From NCBI GenBank assembly GCA_020854055.1, contig JADZGD010000143.1, positions 1 through 64,000 on the forward strand: a DNA stretch of 64,000 bases. Reading direction: 5' to 3'. This DNA is from Bryobacterales bacterium. GTDB lineage: Bacteria > Acidobacteriota > Terriglobia > Bryobacterales > Bryobacteraceae. Below, piece by piece: positions 41,440 through 51,426 of the stretch (position 1 is the first letter of the stretch; the number at the start of each line of letters is the position of its first letter). The notes under the pieces are model-generated. The model worked only from the letters and a program-made list of their open reading frames with translations, did no database searches and was not told where the DNA came from. The translations under genes were made by a program, and so were the position numbers.

Positions 41440-43104
41440 ATGAAATTCCGAGTACTCAGCCTGCTGCTTTGTGCCGTGGCCGTGCCGGGCACCGCAGCCC
41501 CCGCCGCGGGAGTGGTCCGGGCCAGGGAGAACGGGCGCCAGTTCGACCGGGCCGCCCGCGCGATGGATCGCCTGCTCAACGCCTGGATGGCTCACGCCGA
41601 CAGCCGCACGCTGCTGCTGCCGGACCGTGTTCCCGGTCGGCTCCGCGGTCTCAAACCGGGCGACGGATCCCGCCTCTACACACCGCACAACTCGGGCGCC
41701 GATCTTTACCCTTACCTGATTCTGACGGCCAACCTGACGAACCCCATCCTGTACAGGGGCCGGATGATGGAGATGCTACGCAACGAGATCCGGTACACCA
41801 CCGCCGCCGCATCCGTGCCTGCCAATCTCGAATTGTCAACCGGCGAGTTGGGCCCGCCCAGCCTGTTCGGCGCCGGTGAATACGCCAAGGACGGCCTGCT
41901 TGCGGTGACCGAGTATCTGGGCAGAACGCCGTGGTTCTACCGCATGGTGGACATGACCGCGGACGCAATGGAACGGGCGCAGGTCAAATCGCGCTTCGGC
42001 CCGCTGCCGGCCAATGACGCCGAACTGAATGGCGACTACCTGCAAACACTGGTCCGGCTGGCCACGATGACCGGAGACCGGCGGTTTACCGCCTGGGCAC
42101 GCCGCATCGGGGACGCTTACGTGGAGGAGGTACTGCCCGGCAACTTCGGGGTGCCGAGCGGCAAGTGGGACTTCGAGCAACATCGCGGGGATGGCAAGCT
42201 GCGGCTACGCGACCACGGCAACGAGACGGTGGTTGGCTTGACACTGCTGTTTGCGCTGGAAAACTACTGGCAAACGCCACGCGCGGCGCGCTACCAGCCT
42301 GCCATCGCCAGGATGCTCGAGCGCATTGTCGAATCGGCGAATGGTGACGGGCTGCTTTACAACCAGGTTGATTCGAAGACACTGAAGCCCTCCAACACCG
42401 GATTGTCGGACAACTGGGGCTACGTCTATGGCGCCGTCTACACCTACTACCAGGCCACCGGCGACAGCCGGTTTCGCGATGCCGTCCGCAAGGTGCTGGC
42501 AAGTCTTCCCAAATACCGCAACTGGGATTGGGAGCCGGCCGCGAAGCGGAAACTCGGCTCCTTCGACGGCTATGCCGACTCGATCGAGGGTGCAATCTAC
42601 CTGGTTAACCGCGAACCGGTTCCCGCGGCACTCGACTGGATCGATTCGGAGATGAACGTGATGTTAGCCATGCAGCAGCCCGACGGTCACCTGGAGAACT
42701 GGTACGGCGAGGGCAACTTCAACCGCACCGTGATGCTGTGGGCTCTGATGAAGAGCCAGGGAGTGCGCCCCGCCGCCTGGAAGCCGGGTGTCGGAATCGG
42801 CGCCGTGAAGGACGGCGGCAACCTGTTGATCAGCCTCCAGGCGCCGGAACCACAACTTGTCCGATTCGATTTCGCCCGGCACCGCAGGGTGATGAACTTC
42901 GACCGGAACTATGTCCGGCTGAATGAATTTCCCGAATGGTATACGGTGGATGAAAACCGCCTCTACCGGCTGCGCCCGATGTCCGGTGGAACCGCGCGCA
43001 TCGTGTTGGGTTCCGAGCTGATTGCGGGTGTCACAATGGCTCCCGGCGAGTGGATTCTGGAGTCTGAAGGGGCGCCACCGTACGCTGCCCGCGAGATTCG
43101 CTAA
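41440..43104 (+). CDS. exported alpha/alpha-barrel (six-hairpin glycosidase-like) protein
   Basis: A 554-residue protein with signal peptide FRVLSLLLCAVAVPGTAA. I use the ATG at 41440; one four codons earlier is possible. Repeated helical hairpins with aromatic and acidic residues (YPYLILTANLTNP, DYLQTLVRLATMTGDRRF, WGYVYGAVYTYYQATGDSRFRDAV, FDGYADSIEGAIYL) suggest an (alpha/alpha)6 barrel, as in many glycoside hydrolases and lyases. The last 110 residues are a beta domain (LLISLQAPEPQLVRFDF). I cannot assign a GH family. It precedes cysS by 37 bases. Confidence 0.7.
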   Translation: MKFRVLSLLLCAVAVPGTAAPAAGVVRARENGRQFDRAARAMDRLLNAWMAHADSRTLLLPDRVPGRLRGLKPGDGSRLYTPHNSGADLYPYLILTANLTNPILYRGRMMEMLRNEIRYTTAAASVPANLELSTGELGPPSLFGAGEYAKDGLLAVTEYLGRTPWFYRMVDMTADAMERAQVKSRFGPLPANDAELNGDYLQTLVRLATMTGDRRFTAWARRIGDAYVEEVLPGNFGVPSGKWDFEQHRGDGKLRLRDHGNETVVGLTLLFALENYWQTPRAARYQPAIARMLERIVESANGDGLLYNQVDSKTLKPSNTGLSDNWGYVYGAVYTYYQATGDSRFRDAVRKVLASLPKYRNWDWEPAAKRKLGSFDGYADSIEGAIYLVNREPVPAALDWIDSEMNVMLAMQQPDGHLENWYGEGNFNRTVMLWALMKSQGVRPAAWKPGVGIGAVKDGGNLLISLQAPEPQLVRFDFARHRRVMNFDRNYVRLNEFPEWYTVDENRLYRLRPMSGGTARIVLGSELIAGVTMAPGEWILESEGAPPYAAREIR

Positions 43105-43141
43105 AGCCTTGTTACCATGGAGAGAACACCCGCATCTCAAC

Positions 43142-44542
43142 ATGGCCCTGCGCTTCTATAACACGCTCACGCAGAAGATCGAGGATTTTGTGCCGGCCGA
43201 CGGAAAGACCGTCCGCATGTACACGTGCGGCCCGACGGTCTACAACTACGTCCATATCGGCAACCTGCGTACCTTCACCTTCCAGGACGTTCTCCGCCGC
43301 TGGCTTCGCTACCGGGGATACAAACTGGACCACGTCATGAACATTACCGACGTGGAGGACAAGATCATCCGCAACGCCCTGGCCCAGCACAAGTCGATCC
43401 GGGAGTACACCTCCACTTACGAGAAGGCGTTTCTCGAAGATAGCGCCAAGCTTCGCCTGGAGCGGCCGGAACGGTTGGTTCGGGCCACCGATCATATCCC
43501 CGACATGGTGAAGGCCATCGAGACGCTCCGCCAAAAGGGCTACACCTATGAGAGCGAGGGCTCCACCTATTACCGGATCGCTAAGTTCGGTGGCTACGGG
43601 AAGCTCTCGCACAACGACTTCAGCGGCATACGCGCCGGCGCCCGGGTAGACGTGGACGAGTACGATAAGGCCGATGCCCGCGACTTCGTCCTGTGGAAGG
43701 CGCGCAAGGACGACGAACCCTTCTGGGAGACGCCGCTCGGCGAAGGACGCCCGGGATGGCACATCGAGTGCTCCGTGATGTCGATGAAGTACCTGGGGGA
43801 AACGCTGGACATTCACGCCGGCGGCGTAGACCTGATCTTCCCACACCACGAAAACGAGATCGCGCAATCGGAGGCGATCTCCGGCCATCAATTTGCGCGT
43901 TTCTGGCTGCACGCCGAACATCTGCTGCTGGACGCGCAGAAGATGTCCAAGTCGCTCGGCAACATCTACACGCTGCGGGAGTTGCTGGCTGAAGGGTACA
44001 CGCCGGAGGCGATCCGGTACCTGCTGGCAAGTGTCCCCTATCGCAAGAAGTTGAATTTTACGATGGACGTGCTGAAGGCCGCCGGAACCTCGATCGAGCG
44101 CCTTCGCAACTTCAAGCTTCGCCTGGAAACCGGAAAGTTTTCCGAAGGCATAAACCCGGCAATCGAGGAGCGTACGGCGACGGCCCTTGCAGCGTTTGAA
44201 GCCTCACTCGACGACGACCTGAATACCGCCGAGGCGCTGGCCGCGGTTTTCGAATACATCCGCGACGTGAATACCGCCATGGATGGCGGCGAGTTTCTGG
44301 CCGGCGATACCGCCGGAGCGCTCGACCTGCTGGCGCGCTTCGACTCCATCTTCGACGTGCTACGGCCCTCGGCTGAAGTTACAGGTCTTACGGACCAGCA
44401 GATCGAGGTCCGCATCGCGGAACGCAACGCCGCCAGAAAATCCCGTGACTTCGCCCGCGCTGACCGGATCCGCGCCGAGTTGCTGGAACAAGGCATCGTC
44501 CTTGAAGACACCAAAGAAGGAATTCGCTGGAAAAGAAAATAA
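43142..44542 (+). CDS. cysS: cysteinyl-tRNA synthetase
   Basis: A 466-residue class I synthetase. The HIGH-type motif is VHIGNL in TCGPTVYNYVHIGNLR, with the zinc cysteine at the start of that stretch. The zinc-site residues continue in WHIECSVMS and HHENEIAQSEA. KMSKSLGN is the second signature. The C-terminal DALR-like helical domain ends in DTKEGIRWKRK. The stop overlaps the next start (TAATG), coupling it to a sulfur amino acid enzyme. Confidence 0.97.
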   Translation: MALRFYNTLTQKIEDFVPADGKTVRMYTCGPTVYNYVHIGNLRTFTFQDVLRRWLRYRGYKLDHVMNITDVEDKIIRNALAQHKSIREYTSTYEKAFLEDSAKLRLERPERLVRATDHIPDMVKAIETLRQKGYTYESEGSTYYRIAKFGGYGKLSHNDFSGIRAGARVDVDEYDKADARDFVLWKARKDDEPFWETPLGEGRPGWHIECSVMSMKYLGETLDIHAGGVDLIFPHHENEIAQSEAISGHQFARFWLHAEHLLLDAQKMSKSLGNIYTLRELLAEGYTPEAIRYLLASVPYRKKLNFTMDVLKAAGTSIERLRNFKLRLETGKFSEGINPAIEERTATALAAFEASLDDDLNTAEALAAVFEYIRDVNTAMDGGEFLAGDTAGALDLLARFDSIFDVLRPSAEVTGLTDQQIEVRIAERNAARKSRDFARADRIRAELLEQGIVLEDTKEGIRWKRK

Positions 44543-45726
44543 TGAAGATCCAAAGCAAAGCGGTGCACGTGGGCGACCGCAAGCGCACGCCCCCGGAGCA
44601 TGTTCCAGTGACAACGCCGATTTATACGGCGGCTAGCTACTTCTACGATCGGAGCAGCCGGCTGGATCGAATCTTCGGCCACGAAGAGCACGGCTATGCC
44701 TATGCCCGCTACGACAATCCGACCAATGTCGCGCTGGAAGAAGTGGTCACTTCGATGGAAAACGGCTACGGTGCGCTGGCCTGCGCCTCGGGCATGGCGG
44801 CGCTGCAGATTGCGTTGAATGCGGCATTGATGGACCGCCGCCGCTCCGTACTGGCGGCCACGGCCATCTATGGCGCTACCATCAAGCTGCTGATGAACGT
44901 GCTGGAGCCGATGGGCATTGCCATCCATTGGGTGGATATCTGCGATCTGGACGCCGTGCGGGAATCGATCGAGACGGTGAAGCCGGGCTGCGTGCTGATG
45001 GAATCCATCTCCAACCCCGTGCTGCGCGTCGGCCAGATTGACCGGGTGGCCGAGTTGTGCCGGGCGGGGGGCGCCGCGCTTATGGTGGACAGCACCTTCG
45101 CCACGCCACTGGTGGTGCGCCCGCTGGAGTTGGGTGCCAACTACGTTATCCACAGCCTGACAAAGTATCTGAACGGCCACGGCGACGTGCTGGGCGGCAT
45201 CGCAGTCACTGACGAAGCAAACTTTGAGCCGATGAAACAGCTTGGCCGCGTGTGCGGGCCGCTGCTCGGACCGTTTGAGGCCTACCTCACCATGCGCGGC
45301 ATCAAGACATTTCCCGTGCGCATGGAGCGGCAGTGTGCCAATGCCTGCCGGGTGGCTAGCTGGCTGGCATCGCATCCCAAGGTGGAGCGGGTTTTCTTTC
45401 CGGCCGATCCGGCGCATCCCGACGCCGATACGATCCGGCGGCTCTTCACGCCCGATTTGTACGGCGCCATGGTCAGCTTTGAGATCCGTGACGCCCGGGC
45501 GCCGGAGGTCTTCGCCTTTCTCGACGCGTTGGAAATGGTGGTTCCGGCAACCTCGCTGGGCGATGTACATACGATGGCGCTTTACCCGAACTCAAGTACG
45601 CACCGGGACGTCTCTCCGGCGCAGCGCGCGCGGCTGGGAATCCGTGAGAACCTGGTGCGCCTCTCGGTGGGCATCGAGGCGCCCGAAGATATCACGGCCG
45701 ATCTCGACCAGGCGCTCCGCCGCTGA
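44542..45726 (+). CDS. Cys/Met metabolism PLP enzyme (cystathionine gamma-synthase-like)
   Basis: A 394-residue trans-sulfuration enzyme. The PLP lysine lies in HSLTKYLNGHGDVLGG (about residue 206). Other marks are YARYDNPTNVALEEVV, ASGMAALQIALNAAL, SISNPVLRVGQIDRVAEL, VDSTFATP and the closing RLSVGIEAPEDITADLDQAL. Candidates are cystathionine gamma-synthase, gamma-lyase and O-acetylhomoserine sulfhydrylase, which sequence alone does not separate. Its first codon overlaps the cysS stop, so cysteine or homocysteine metabolism is tied to Cys-tRNA formation. Confidence 0.9.
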   Translation: MKIQSKAVHVGDRKRTPPEHVPVTTPIYTAASYFYDRSSRLDRIFGHEEHGYAYARYDNPTNVALEEVVTSMENGYGALACASGMAALQIALNAALMDRRRSVLAATAIYGATIKLLMNVLEPMGIAIHWVDICDLDAVRESIETVKPGCVLMESISNPVLRVGQIDRVAELCRAGGAALMVDSTFATPLVVRPLELGANYVIHSLTKYLNGHGDVLGGIAVTDEANFEPMKQLGRVCGPLLGPFEAYLTMRGIKTFPVRMERQCANACRVASWLASHPKVERVFFPADPAHPDADTIRRLFTPDLYGAMVSFEIRDARAPEVFAFLDALEMVVPATSLGDVHTMALYPNSSTHRDVSPAQRARLGIRENLVRLSVGIEAPEDITADLDQALRR

Positions 45727-45727
45727 G

Positions 45728-46489
45728 TCACCGGACTACCTGTTGACTGCCCAGCCAGCGGCACTGGCGGCGGGAGCCTTCCGGATTGAGCAACGTGAGG
45801 ATCCGGCCCTTCGAGGAGATGTGAAACTCCGCCTGCCAGCCGCTAAAGTCGCCACCCAGAAAGAACACGCGGCTCAGCTTTTCATCCCAGCGATATCGTC
45901 CCGGCTGGCCCGTCGGCTGGGCGTACCGATTACCTGGAAGAATACGCAGCCATCCGGCGAAGATGTTCGCATCTTCGTCGTCACAGCGGTAACGGCCTTC
46001 GGGCGGGCCCCCTTTGGCCTGTTTCCGGGCGTAAGACTCCGATAGCTCGGCGGTGGGCGAAATCTCCACGTTGTTCGTGAGAATGGTGCACGGAGATACC
46101 AGGATGGTGTTGCCGCTGAAACCATCGAGGCTGACGCTGCCCGATACCCGAACTTCCTGATTGGTGGAGATCACCGCGGCGGCTTGCAGCGAAGCGTGAT
46201 CGGTGGCACGGCAGACCACGCGGTAGCGCGAGTTACCTTCGGCGCTTCCTATCTCCAGAGTGGCCACGCCGTCGACGATGCTGCGGGTGCCGGCTGCGCC
46301 GAGAATGTCCAGCGTTTTCCCTTCGAAGCGATCGAGAAATGCCCGCCTGCCCGCACCGGCGATCGCCGACAGGCGCGCGGCGGTAAACTTCGTTTCTTCC
46401 TCGCCTTTCCCGGCGCCGGCCGAATCCGGCGTCTGCTGGCCAAAGAGGCCGTGGATCACGGCCAGCAGAATCAGAACTCCAGGTCGCAT
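45728..46489 (-). CDS. exported protein of unknown function
   Basis: A 253-residue protein with signal peptide RPGVLILLAVIHGLFG. The mature part begins with a charged helix (AGKGEEETKFTAARLSAIAG) followed by beta-rich sequence: TLDILGAAGTRSIVDGVATLEIG, YRVVCRATD, then DGFSGNTILVSPCTILTNN. The C-terminus has a WAGWLRILPGN-like tryptophan-rich segment ending ECHISSKGRILTL-type strands. The start at 46489 follows from the signal peptide. It converges on the PLP enzyme and lies 10 bases after ftcD on the same strand. The family is not recognised. Confidence 0.6.
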   Translation of the reverse strand: MRPGVLILLAVIHGLFGQQTPDSAGAGKGEEETKFTAARLSAIAGAGRRAFLDRFEGKTLDILGAAGTRSIVDGVATLEIGSAEGNSRYRVVCRATDHASLQAAAVISTNQEVRVSGSVSLDGFSGNTILVSPCTILTNNVEISPTAELSESYARKQAKGGPPEGRYRCDDEDANIFAGWLRILPGNRYAQPTGQPGRYRWDEKLSRVFFLGGDFSGWQAEFHISSKGRILTLLNPEGSRRQCRWLGSQQVVR

Positions 46490-46499
46490 CCCGACTCGA

Positions 46500-47912
46500 T
46501 CATAGCATTGCGTTTGAAAGACGCTGCTCGGTTTCCTGGCAAAAAGCCTCATCCGCGATCGATTCCAGGTTGATTCGCACGTTCGCGGCCGCCCCTTCCC
46601 GCGCCGCCGTGGCCAACGCTCGAGCCACGGCCACGTCGGAGCCGAAACGTTTGTCGACATGAAGCGTTGCCAGACGCTCCAGCAAAGCCCGGGCACGCTC
46701 GGCCACTTCCAATGGCACCAGCGCGGCCCCTTGCAGGGCCTCTTCGACAAATGGAGCACGCTCGGCCCGGGGCCGCTTGTAGGCCGCCATCACATGACTA
46801 AAGGCGTCGGCATCGCGTTCAACGGCTGCGGCAAGGAAGGCCCGATCCTGCTCAAACGCCTCAGGATCCTGCTTGGAAAACTTCATCAGCATGGCGCCGA
46901 GCGCGGCGGCCATGGCGCCGGCAGCCGCGGCGGCGCTACCTCCGCCCGGTGTCGCGGTGGGCGCCGCCAGGGCGTCCAGGAATTCAGCAAGCGGCGGACG
47001 CGCGCTCATCGCATCGGCGATGCGGTTTTCCAACACCAGGCCAGGAGTGAAGTTCTCGGCGCGGAGGAAGTGTTCGGCCGCCATTTCCAAGGCCTTTTTG
47101 GGAATCAGACCGATGATTTCGCTGCCGGTGATGGTGACGCCGTAGCGTGTGGCCTCGCTGCGGACGGCTTCAAACACACGGTGCACCGGGGTCTGCTCGA
47201 AGTCCGTCAGATTCATCGATACCTGGGCCAGGTGGCGCGAGGCCAGCGGCACGCCCATCGCCTTGACGTAGCGGAATCCGCCGGAGGAGAAGCGAACGGC
47301 CTTGGCGATCCGCCGGGCGATCTCAACGTCCGGGGTGCTGAGATTGATGTTATAGGCGATGAGAAACTTGCGGACACCGACGATGGTGGCGCCAGCGGTG
47401 GGGTGGCAGCGCGCTTCGCCATAATCAGGCGCGCGGTCAGCCACGGTGCCCATCTCACGCAGCAACGCTTCGAACTGGCCGCGGCGAATGTTCTCCAGAT
47501 TGACGCGATCGGGCCGGCGGGCGGCAGCCTCATAGAGATAAACGGGCACCTGGAGCCGGTTCCAGATCTCACCCGCCACCCCCTCGGCGAGTTTGACGCA
47601 CTCAGCGACACTGACGCCCTCCATGGGAATAAAGGGCACCACGTCCGCGGCGCCAATGCGCGGGTGAACGCCGGTATGGTGATTGAGATCGATCAGCGCA
47701 ACGGCCCTCTCCACACCGCGAAACGCCGCGACGGCGGCGGCTTCCGGCGGTCCGGCGAAGGAGATCACGCTCCGGTTATGGTCGGCATCCATCTCGCGGT
47801 CGAGCAACACCACGCCGGAGACCGAGGTGATGGCCTGAACGATGGCATCCACCTTGGAAGCATCGCGGCCCTCGGAGAAGTTGGGGACACATTCGACCAG
47901 TTGACGGGACAT
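46500..47912 (-). CDS. ftcD: glutamate formimidoyltransferase / formimidoyl-THF cyclodeaminase fusion
   Basis: A 470-residue bifunctional enzyme that ends histidine degradation by moving the formimino group to tetrahydrofolate and then deaminating it. Residues 1-300 are the transferase: MSRQLVECVPNFSEGRD, DADHNRSVISFAG, NHHTGVHPRIGAADVVPF (catalytic histidine region) and ARRIAKAVRFSSGG. Residues 320-470 are the cyclodeaminase, with TATPGGGSAAAAAGAMAAAL. It lies 3 bases after hutI. The fusion is best known from vertebrates and occurs in various bacteria. Confidence 0.95.
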   Translation of the reverse strand: MSRQLVECVPNFSEGRDASKVDAIVQAITSVSGVVLLDREMDADHNRSVISFAGPPEAAAVAAFRGVERAVALIDLNHHTGVHPRIGAADVVPFIPMEGVSVAECVKLAEGVAGEIWNRLQVPVYLYEAAARRPDRVNLENIRRGQFEALLREMGTVADRAPDYGEARCHPTAGATIVGVRKFLIAYNINLSTPDVEIARRIAKAVRFSSGGFRYVKAMGVPLASRHLAQVSMNLTDFEQTPVHRVFEAVRSEATRYGVTITGSEIIGLIPKKALEMAAEHFLRAENFTPGLVLENRIADAMSARPPLAEFLDALAAPTATPGGGSAAAAAGAMAAALGAMLMKFSKQDPEAFEQDRAFLAAAVERDADAFSHVMAAYKRPRAERAPFVEEALQGAALVPLEVAERARALLERLATLHVDKRFGSDVAVARALATAAREGAAANVRINLESIADEAFCQETEQRLSNAML

Positions 47913-47915
47913 GGG

Positions 47916-49193
47916 TTACTCGCTTCCTTGCACTTGCGCGGCATGGTAAACCACCTTGCCGCGCCGCAGTACCAGTTGGACCAGGTTGACGCCGAAGTAG
48001 TAGGGGATCTCGCGATAATCGGCGGCATCGAAAATAACCAGGTTCGCTTCCTTGCCGAACTCGATCGAACCGGCGCGGCGGGCCGCCCGTACGGCGTGCG
48101 CGCCGTTGATCGTGGCGGCGCTGATGGCTTCGGCCGGTGTCATCCGCATTTGGGCGCAGGCCAGCGAGAGGATCAGCGGCATGCTGATGGTGGGGCTGGT
48201 GCCGGGGTTGAAGTCGGTGGCGAGGGCGATGGCGGCCCCGTGGTCGATGAGCATTCGCGCCGGAGCGTACCGCGTGAGGCCCAAGTGAAAAACGGAGCCG
48301 GGAAGCAGGGTGGCCATTGTGCCCGAGCCGGCCAACAACCGGGCATCGTCCTCGGTGGCTGCTTCGAGGTGATCGGCGCTGGTGGCATTCAACTCCACCG
48401 CCAGGGCCGCGGCGCCGGTATGCTCGAACTGCTCGGCGTGAAGTTTGAGATGAAAGAGATGCTCCCGGGCCGCGGCGAGGTAGGCTCGGGCATGATCCGT
48501 CGTGAAAGCGCCGCGATCACAATAGATGTCAGCAAACAGGGCCAACTCACGGCGCGCGACGGTGGGCATGGCGGTGGAAATGGTCCAGTTAATGAAATCG
48601 GCCGGGCGGCCGGCAAACTCGGGCGGTACGACATGCGCGCCCAGGTACGTTGGGACCAGATCCCAACCTTCGGCGCGCAACCCGGACACCACCCTCAACG
48701 ATTTTATTTCGTTGGCCTCATCCAGGCCGTAACCGGACTTCACCTCAAGCGTAGTGGTGCCGTTGGCAAGCGCGGCGCGCAACACCCGCAGCGCCTCGGC
48801 GCGCAACCGCGGGCCGGAGGATTCGCGCAGCGCGCGGACGCTGGAGAGAATTCCGCCTCCAGCTTCGGCAATGGCCGGGTAGCTCGATCCGCCCAGCCGC
48901 ATCTCGTAGTCGAGCAGGCGGGGCGCGGCGAATACCAGGTGGGTGTGGCTGTCGACAAAACCCGGCAGCACTACCTTTCCAGTGGCGTCGATCTCTTCGG
49001 CATCGCGGGCGGCGCTGAGGTTTTCGACACGCCGGCTGGTGCCGACTTCCTGAATGAGACCGCCGCTGATGAGAACCGCTCCATCATTTATGATGCCCAG
49101 ATCCCTCAGCGCTGCACCCCGCCGGGGGCCGGCAGGCCCTCGTAGTGTGAGCAGTTGGCGGGCGCCGCGAACCAGAACCATTCTTTGCTTCAT
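47916..49193 (-). CDS. hutI: imidazolonepropionase
   Basis: A 425-residue amidohydrolase, third step of histidine breakdown. The metal motif is [11 protein letters not shown], then [16 protein letters not shown], the histidine of [14 protein letters not shown], and [31 protein letters not shown] carries the catalytic aspartate. It overlaps hutU by 4 bases (ATGA) and precedes ftcD by 3 bases, so translation of the three is coupled. Confidence 0.96.
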   Translation of the reverse strand: MKQRMVLVRGARQLLTLRGPAGPRRGAALRDLGIINDGAVLISGGLIQEVGTSRRVENLSAARDAEEIDATGKVVLPGFVDSHTHLVFAAPRLLDYEMRLGGSSYPAIAEAGGGILSSVRALRESSGPRLRAEALRVLRAALANGTTTLEVKSGYGLDEANEIKSLRVVSGLRAEGWDLVPTYLGAHVVPPEFAGRPADFINWTISTAMPTVARRELALFADIYCDRGAFTTDHARAYLAAAREHLFHLKLHAEQFEHTGAAALAVELNATSADHLEAATEDDARLLAGSGTMATLLPGSVFHLGLTRYAPARMLIDHGAAIALATDFNPGTSPTISMPLILSLACAQMRMTPAEAISAATINGAHAVRAARRAGSIEFGKEANLVIFDAADYREIPYYFGVNLVQLVLRRGKVVYHAAQVQGSE

Positions 49194-50833
49194 GAGACAG
49201 GAATGCGAATGCCGGCGCCGGCGGCAAACTCGATCGCTTCCGGATAGCCGGCGTCAGCATGGCGCAGGACGCCCAAACCCGGGTCGCAGGTCATCACGCG
49301 TTCCAGGCAGCGGCCAGCCAGAGGGGAACCGTCGGCCACGGTCACCTGGCCGGCGTGCAGCGAAAAGCCGATGCCCACTCCGCCGCCATTGTGAAAGGAT
49401 ACCCAACTGGCGCCGGCGGCGGTGTTCAATAGCGCGTTTAACACGGCCCAATCGGCGATGGCGTCACTGCCATCGCGCATCGCTTCGGTCTCCCGGTAGG
49501 GCGATGCCACCGAGCCGCAGTCCAGATGATCGCGCCCGATGACGATGGGCGCTTTCAACTCGCCGGCGGCAACCATGCGGTTCATCTCAAGGGCGAACCG
49601 CGCCCGTTCGCCGTAGCCAAGCCAGCAGATGCGCGCCGGCAGCCCCTGGAAGCGGACCTTGCGGCGGGCGAGACCGATCCACCGCACCAGGGATTCGTTT
49701 TCAGAAAACAAACGGCAGATGGCATCGTCGGTGGCGGCGATGTCGGAGGGTTCACCGCTGAGCGCCACCCAACGGAAGGGGCCCCGTCCTTCGCAAAACA
49801 GAGGCCGGATGTACTCGGGCACGAAGCCGGGAATCTCAAAAGCGTCTTCGACACCATGTTCCTGCGCCATGCGGCGGATGTTGTTGCCATAGTCGAACGT
49901 CACGGCCCCGGCACGCTTCAGCGTCAGCATGGCGCGAACGTGAACGGCGATCGAATCCAGCGAACGGGCGAGGTAGGCGTCCGGATCGCTGGCGCGGAGA
50001 GCGGCAGCGGCATCGACGGTGAGCCCGGCGGGGATGTAGCCGTTCAATGGATCATGGGCGCTGGTCTGGTCTGTCAGCAGGTCGGGCACGATGCCGCGCC
50101 GGACCAGTTCCGGTAAAACCTCGGCGCAATTGCCGGCCAGTCCAACCGAAACAGGCGGCCGGTCCCGCAGCAGGACAAGAGCTTCATCCAGTGTGCCGGC
50201 CAGGTGATCGCAGTAGCCGCTTTCCACGCGGCGGGCGATGCGCCGGGGATCAACCTCCACGCAGAGGATCGCCGCCTGGTTCATGGTGGCCGCCAGGGGT
50301 TGGGCGCCGCCCATACCGCCCATACCGCCGGTGACGATCAACCGCCCGGCGAGAGAACCTTCGAAATGGCGGCGGGCAGCCGCGGCGAAGGTCTCATAGG
50401 TGCCCTGGAGAATACCCTGAGTGCCGATGTAGATCCAGCTTCCGGCCGTCATCTGGCCGTACATGGTCAGTCCCAGCCGCTCCAGGGCGCGGAACTGCTT
50501 CCAGTTGGACCAGTGACCGACCAGGTTTGCGTTGGCGATCAACACCCGTGGAGCCTCCGGATGGGTACGGAAGACGCCGACCGGTTTACCGGACTGGACC
50601 AGCAGCGTCTGGTCGCCGGCAAGTGTGGTCAACTCACGCACGATGGCATGATAAGAGCGCCAATCCCGCGCGGCCTTGCCTGCACCGCCATACACCACCA
50701 GATCCTGGGGGCGTTCAGCCACCTCCGGGTCCAGATTGTTCATTAGCATCCGCAGGGCCGCTTCCTGCCGCCACCCCCGGCAGCTAAGCGTTGTTCCACG
50801 CGGCGCCCGAATCGGGGTATCCATGTTGTTCAT
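49190..50833 (-). CDS. hutU: urocanate hydratase
   Basis: A 547-residue NAD-dependent hydratase, second step of histidine breakdown. Marks are [36 protein letters not shown] (nucleotide loop), [29 protein letters not shown], and the C-terminal [20 protein letters not shown] with GTR-type ends. The start at 50833 (or 50824) is better than 50875, which would add a basic tail into the divergent rpsO promoter zone. hutH, the first enzyme of the pathway, is not in the window. Confidence 0.95.
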   Translation of the reverse strand: MNNMDTPIRAPRGTTLSCRGWRQEAALRMLMNNLDPEVAERPQDLVVYGGAGKAARDWRSYHAIVRELTTLAGDQTLLVQSGKPVGVFRTHPEAPRVLIANANLVGHWSNWKQFRALERLGLTMYGQMTAGSWIYIGTQGILQGTYETFAAAARRHFEGSLAGRLIVTGGMGGMGGAQPLAATMNQAAILCVEVDPRRIARRVESGYCDHLAGTLDEALVLLRDRPPVSVGLAGNCAEVLPELVRRGIVPDLLTDQTSAHDPLNGYIPAGLTVDAAAALRASDPDAYLARSLDSIAVHVRAMLTLKRAGAVTFDYGNNIRRMAQEHGVEDAFEIPGFVPEYIRPLFCEGRGPFRWVALSGEPSDIAATDDAICRLFSENESLVRWIGLARRKVRFQGLPARICWLGYGERARFALEMNRMVAAGELKAPIVIGRDHLDCGSVASPYRETEAMRDGSDAIADWAVLNALLNTAAGASWVSFHNGGGVGIGFSLHAGQVTVADGSPLAGRCLERVMTCDPGLGVLRHADAGYPEAIEFAAGAGIRIPVS

Positions 50834-50882
50834 GGTAGCGCCGGCGTGGAGGCGCCGGGATTTGACGTTTCGCATACGGTTT

Positions 50883-50911
50883 TGAGTGTGTTACACTGAT
50901 GCGGTATATAA
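50883..50911 (+). promoter_or_regulatory. promoter of rpsO
   Basis: TTGAGT (50883-50888) and TATATA (50906-50911) are 17 bases apart. The start would fall near 50918, giving a leader of about 34 bases with AAGGAG at 50934. Confidence 0.6.
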
Positions 50912-50951
50912 AAGACTGAGATTGAGGACAGACAAGGAGCAGTTACTCTCG

Positions 50952-51221
50952 ATGGCATTGGCGACAGAAGAAAAGCAGCAAATTATTGCGAAGTACCGGG
51001 TACACAAGACGGATTGCGGTTCGCCTGAAGTTCAAGTCGCCGTGTTAAGCCAGCGGATTCTGCAGCTTACGGAGCACTTTAAGTCGCACAAGCAGGACCA
51101 CCACTCCCGCCGGGGATTGCTCTCCATGGTGGCCAGGCGGCGCCGGCTGTTGGATTACCTGAAAAAGTGCAGCCCTGAACGCTACAAGACTTTAATTCAG
51201 AGTCTCGGGCTCCGTCGCTAG
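50952..51221 (+). CDS. rpsO: 30S ribosomal protein S15
   Basis: An 89-residue S15, the usual length. The sequence contains [23 protein letters not shown], seen in two stretches, [19 protein letters not shown] and the ending [12 protein letters not shown]. The start is the ATG at 50952. It is followed by pnp, the common order in bacteria. Confidence 0.98.
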   Translation: MALATEEKQQIIAKYRVHKTDCGSPEVQVAVLSQRILQLTEHFKSHKQDHHSRRGLLSMVARRRRLLDYLKKCSPERYKTLIQSLGLRR

Positions 51222-51302
51222 AGAGTACTGCTCTCGAGGACCGAGCGGCGAATCAGCCGCGGTTGCCTCGCGCTGCCCCGGTTCGATGTTTCGCTCGGCA
51301 AT

Positions 51303-51381
51303 CCGCTCCCGGTGGAGCGGCCCCTTTCGTTTACCCACTCCAGTCTCCTAGATCGGACCGGACGCTAACGTTGGCGTCCGG
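51303..51381 (+). promoter_or_regulatory. structured pnp leader
   Basis: Two hairpins lie between rpsO and pnp: CCGCTC/GAGCGG (51303-51320), possibly a weak rpsO terminator, and CCGGACGC (51358-51365) with GCGTCCGG (51374-51381), a perfect 8-pair stem with an 8-base loop. In E. coli a leader hairpin in the same place is cut by RNase III and mediates PNPase autoregulation. AGGAGG follows at 51412. Confidence 0.5.
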
Positions 51382-51426
51382 GGTGGCCGCAACAACGTCA
51401 TGGTCCCGATAGGAGGACATTTAGAA

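Noticed and set aside
46659-49145. 828-codon open frame opposite ftcD and hutI
   Set aside because: It spans two well-defined genes on the other strand and has glycine/arginine-rich composition with no domain.
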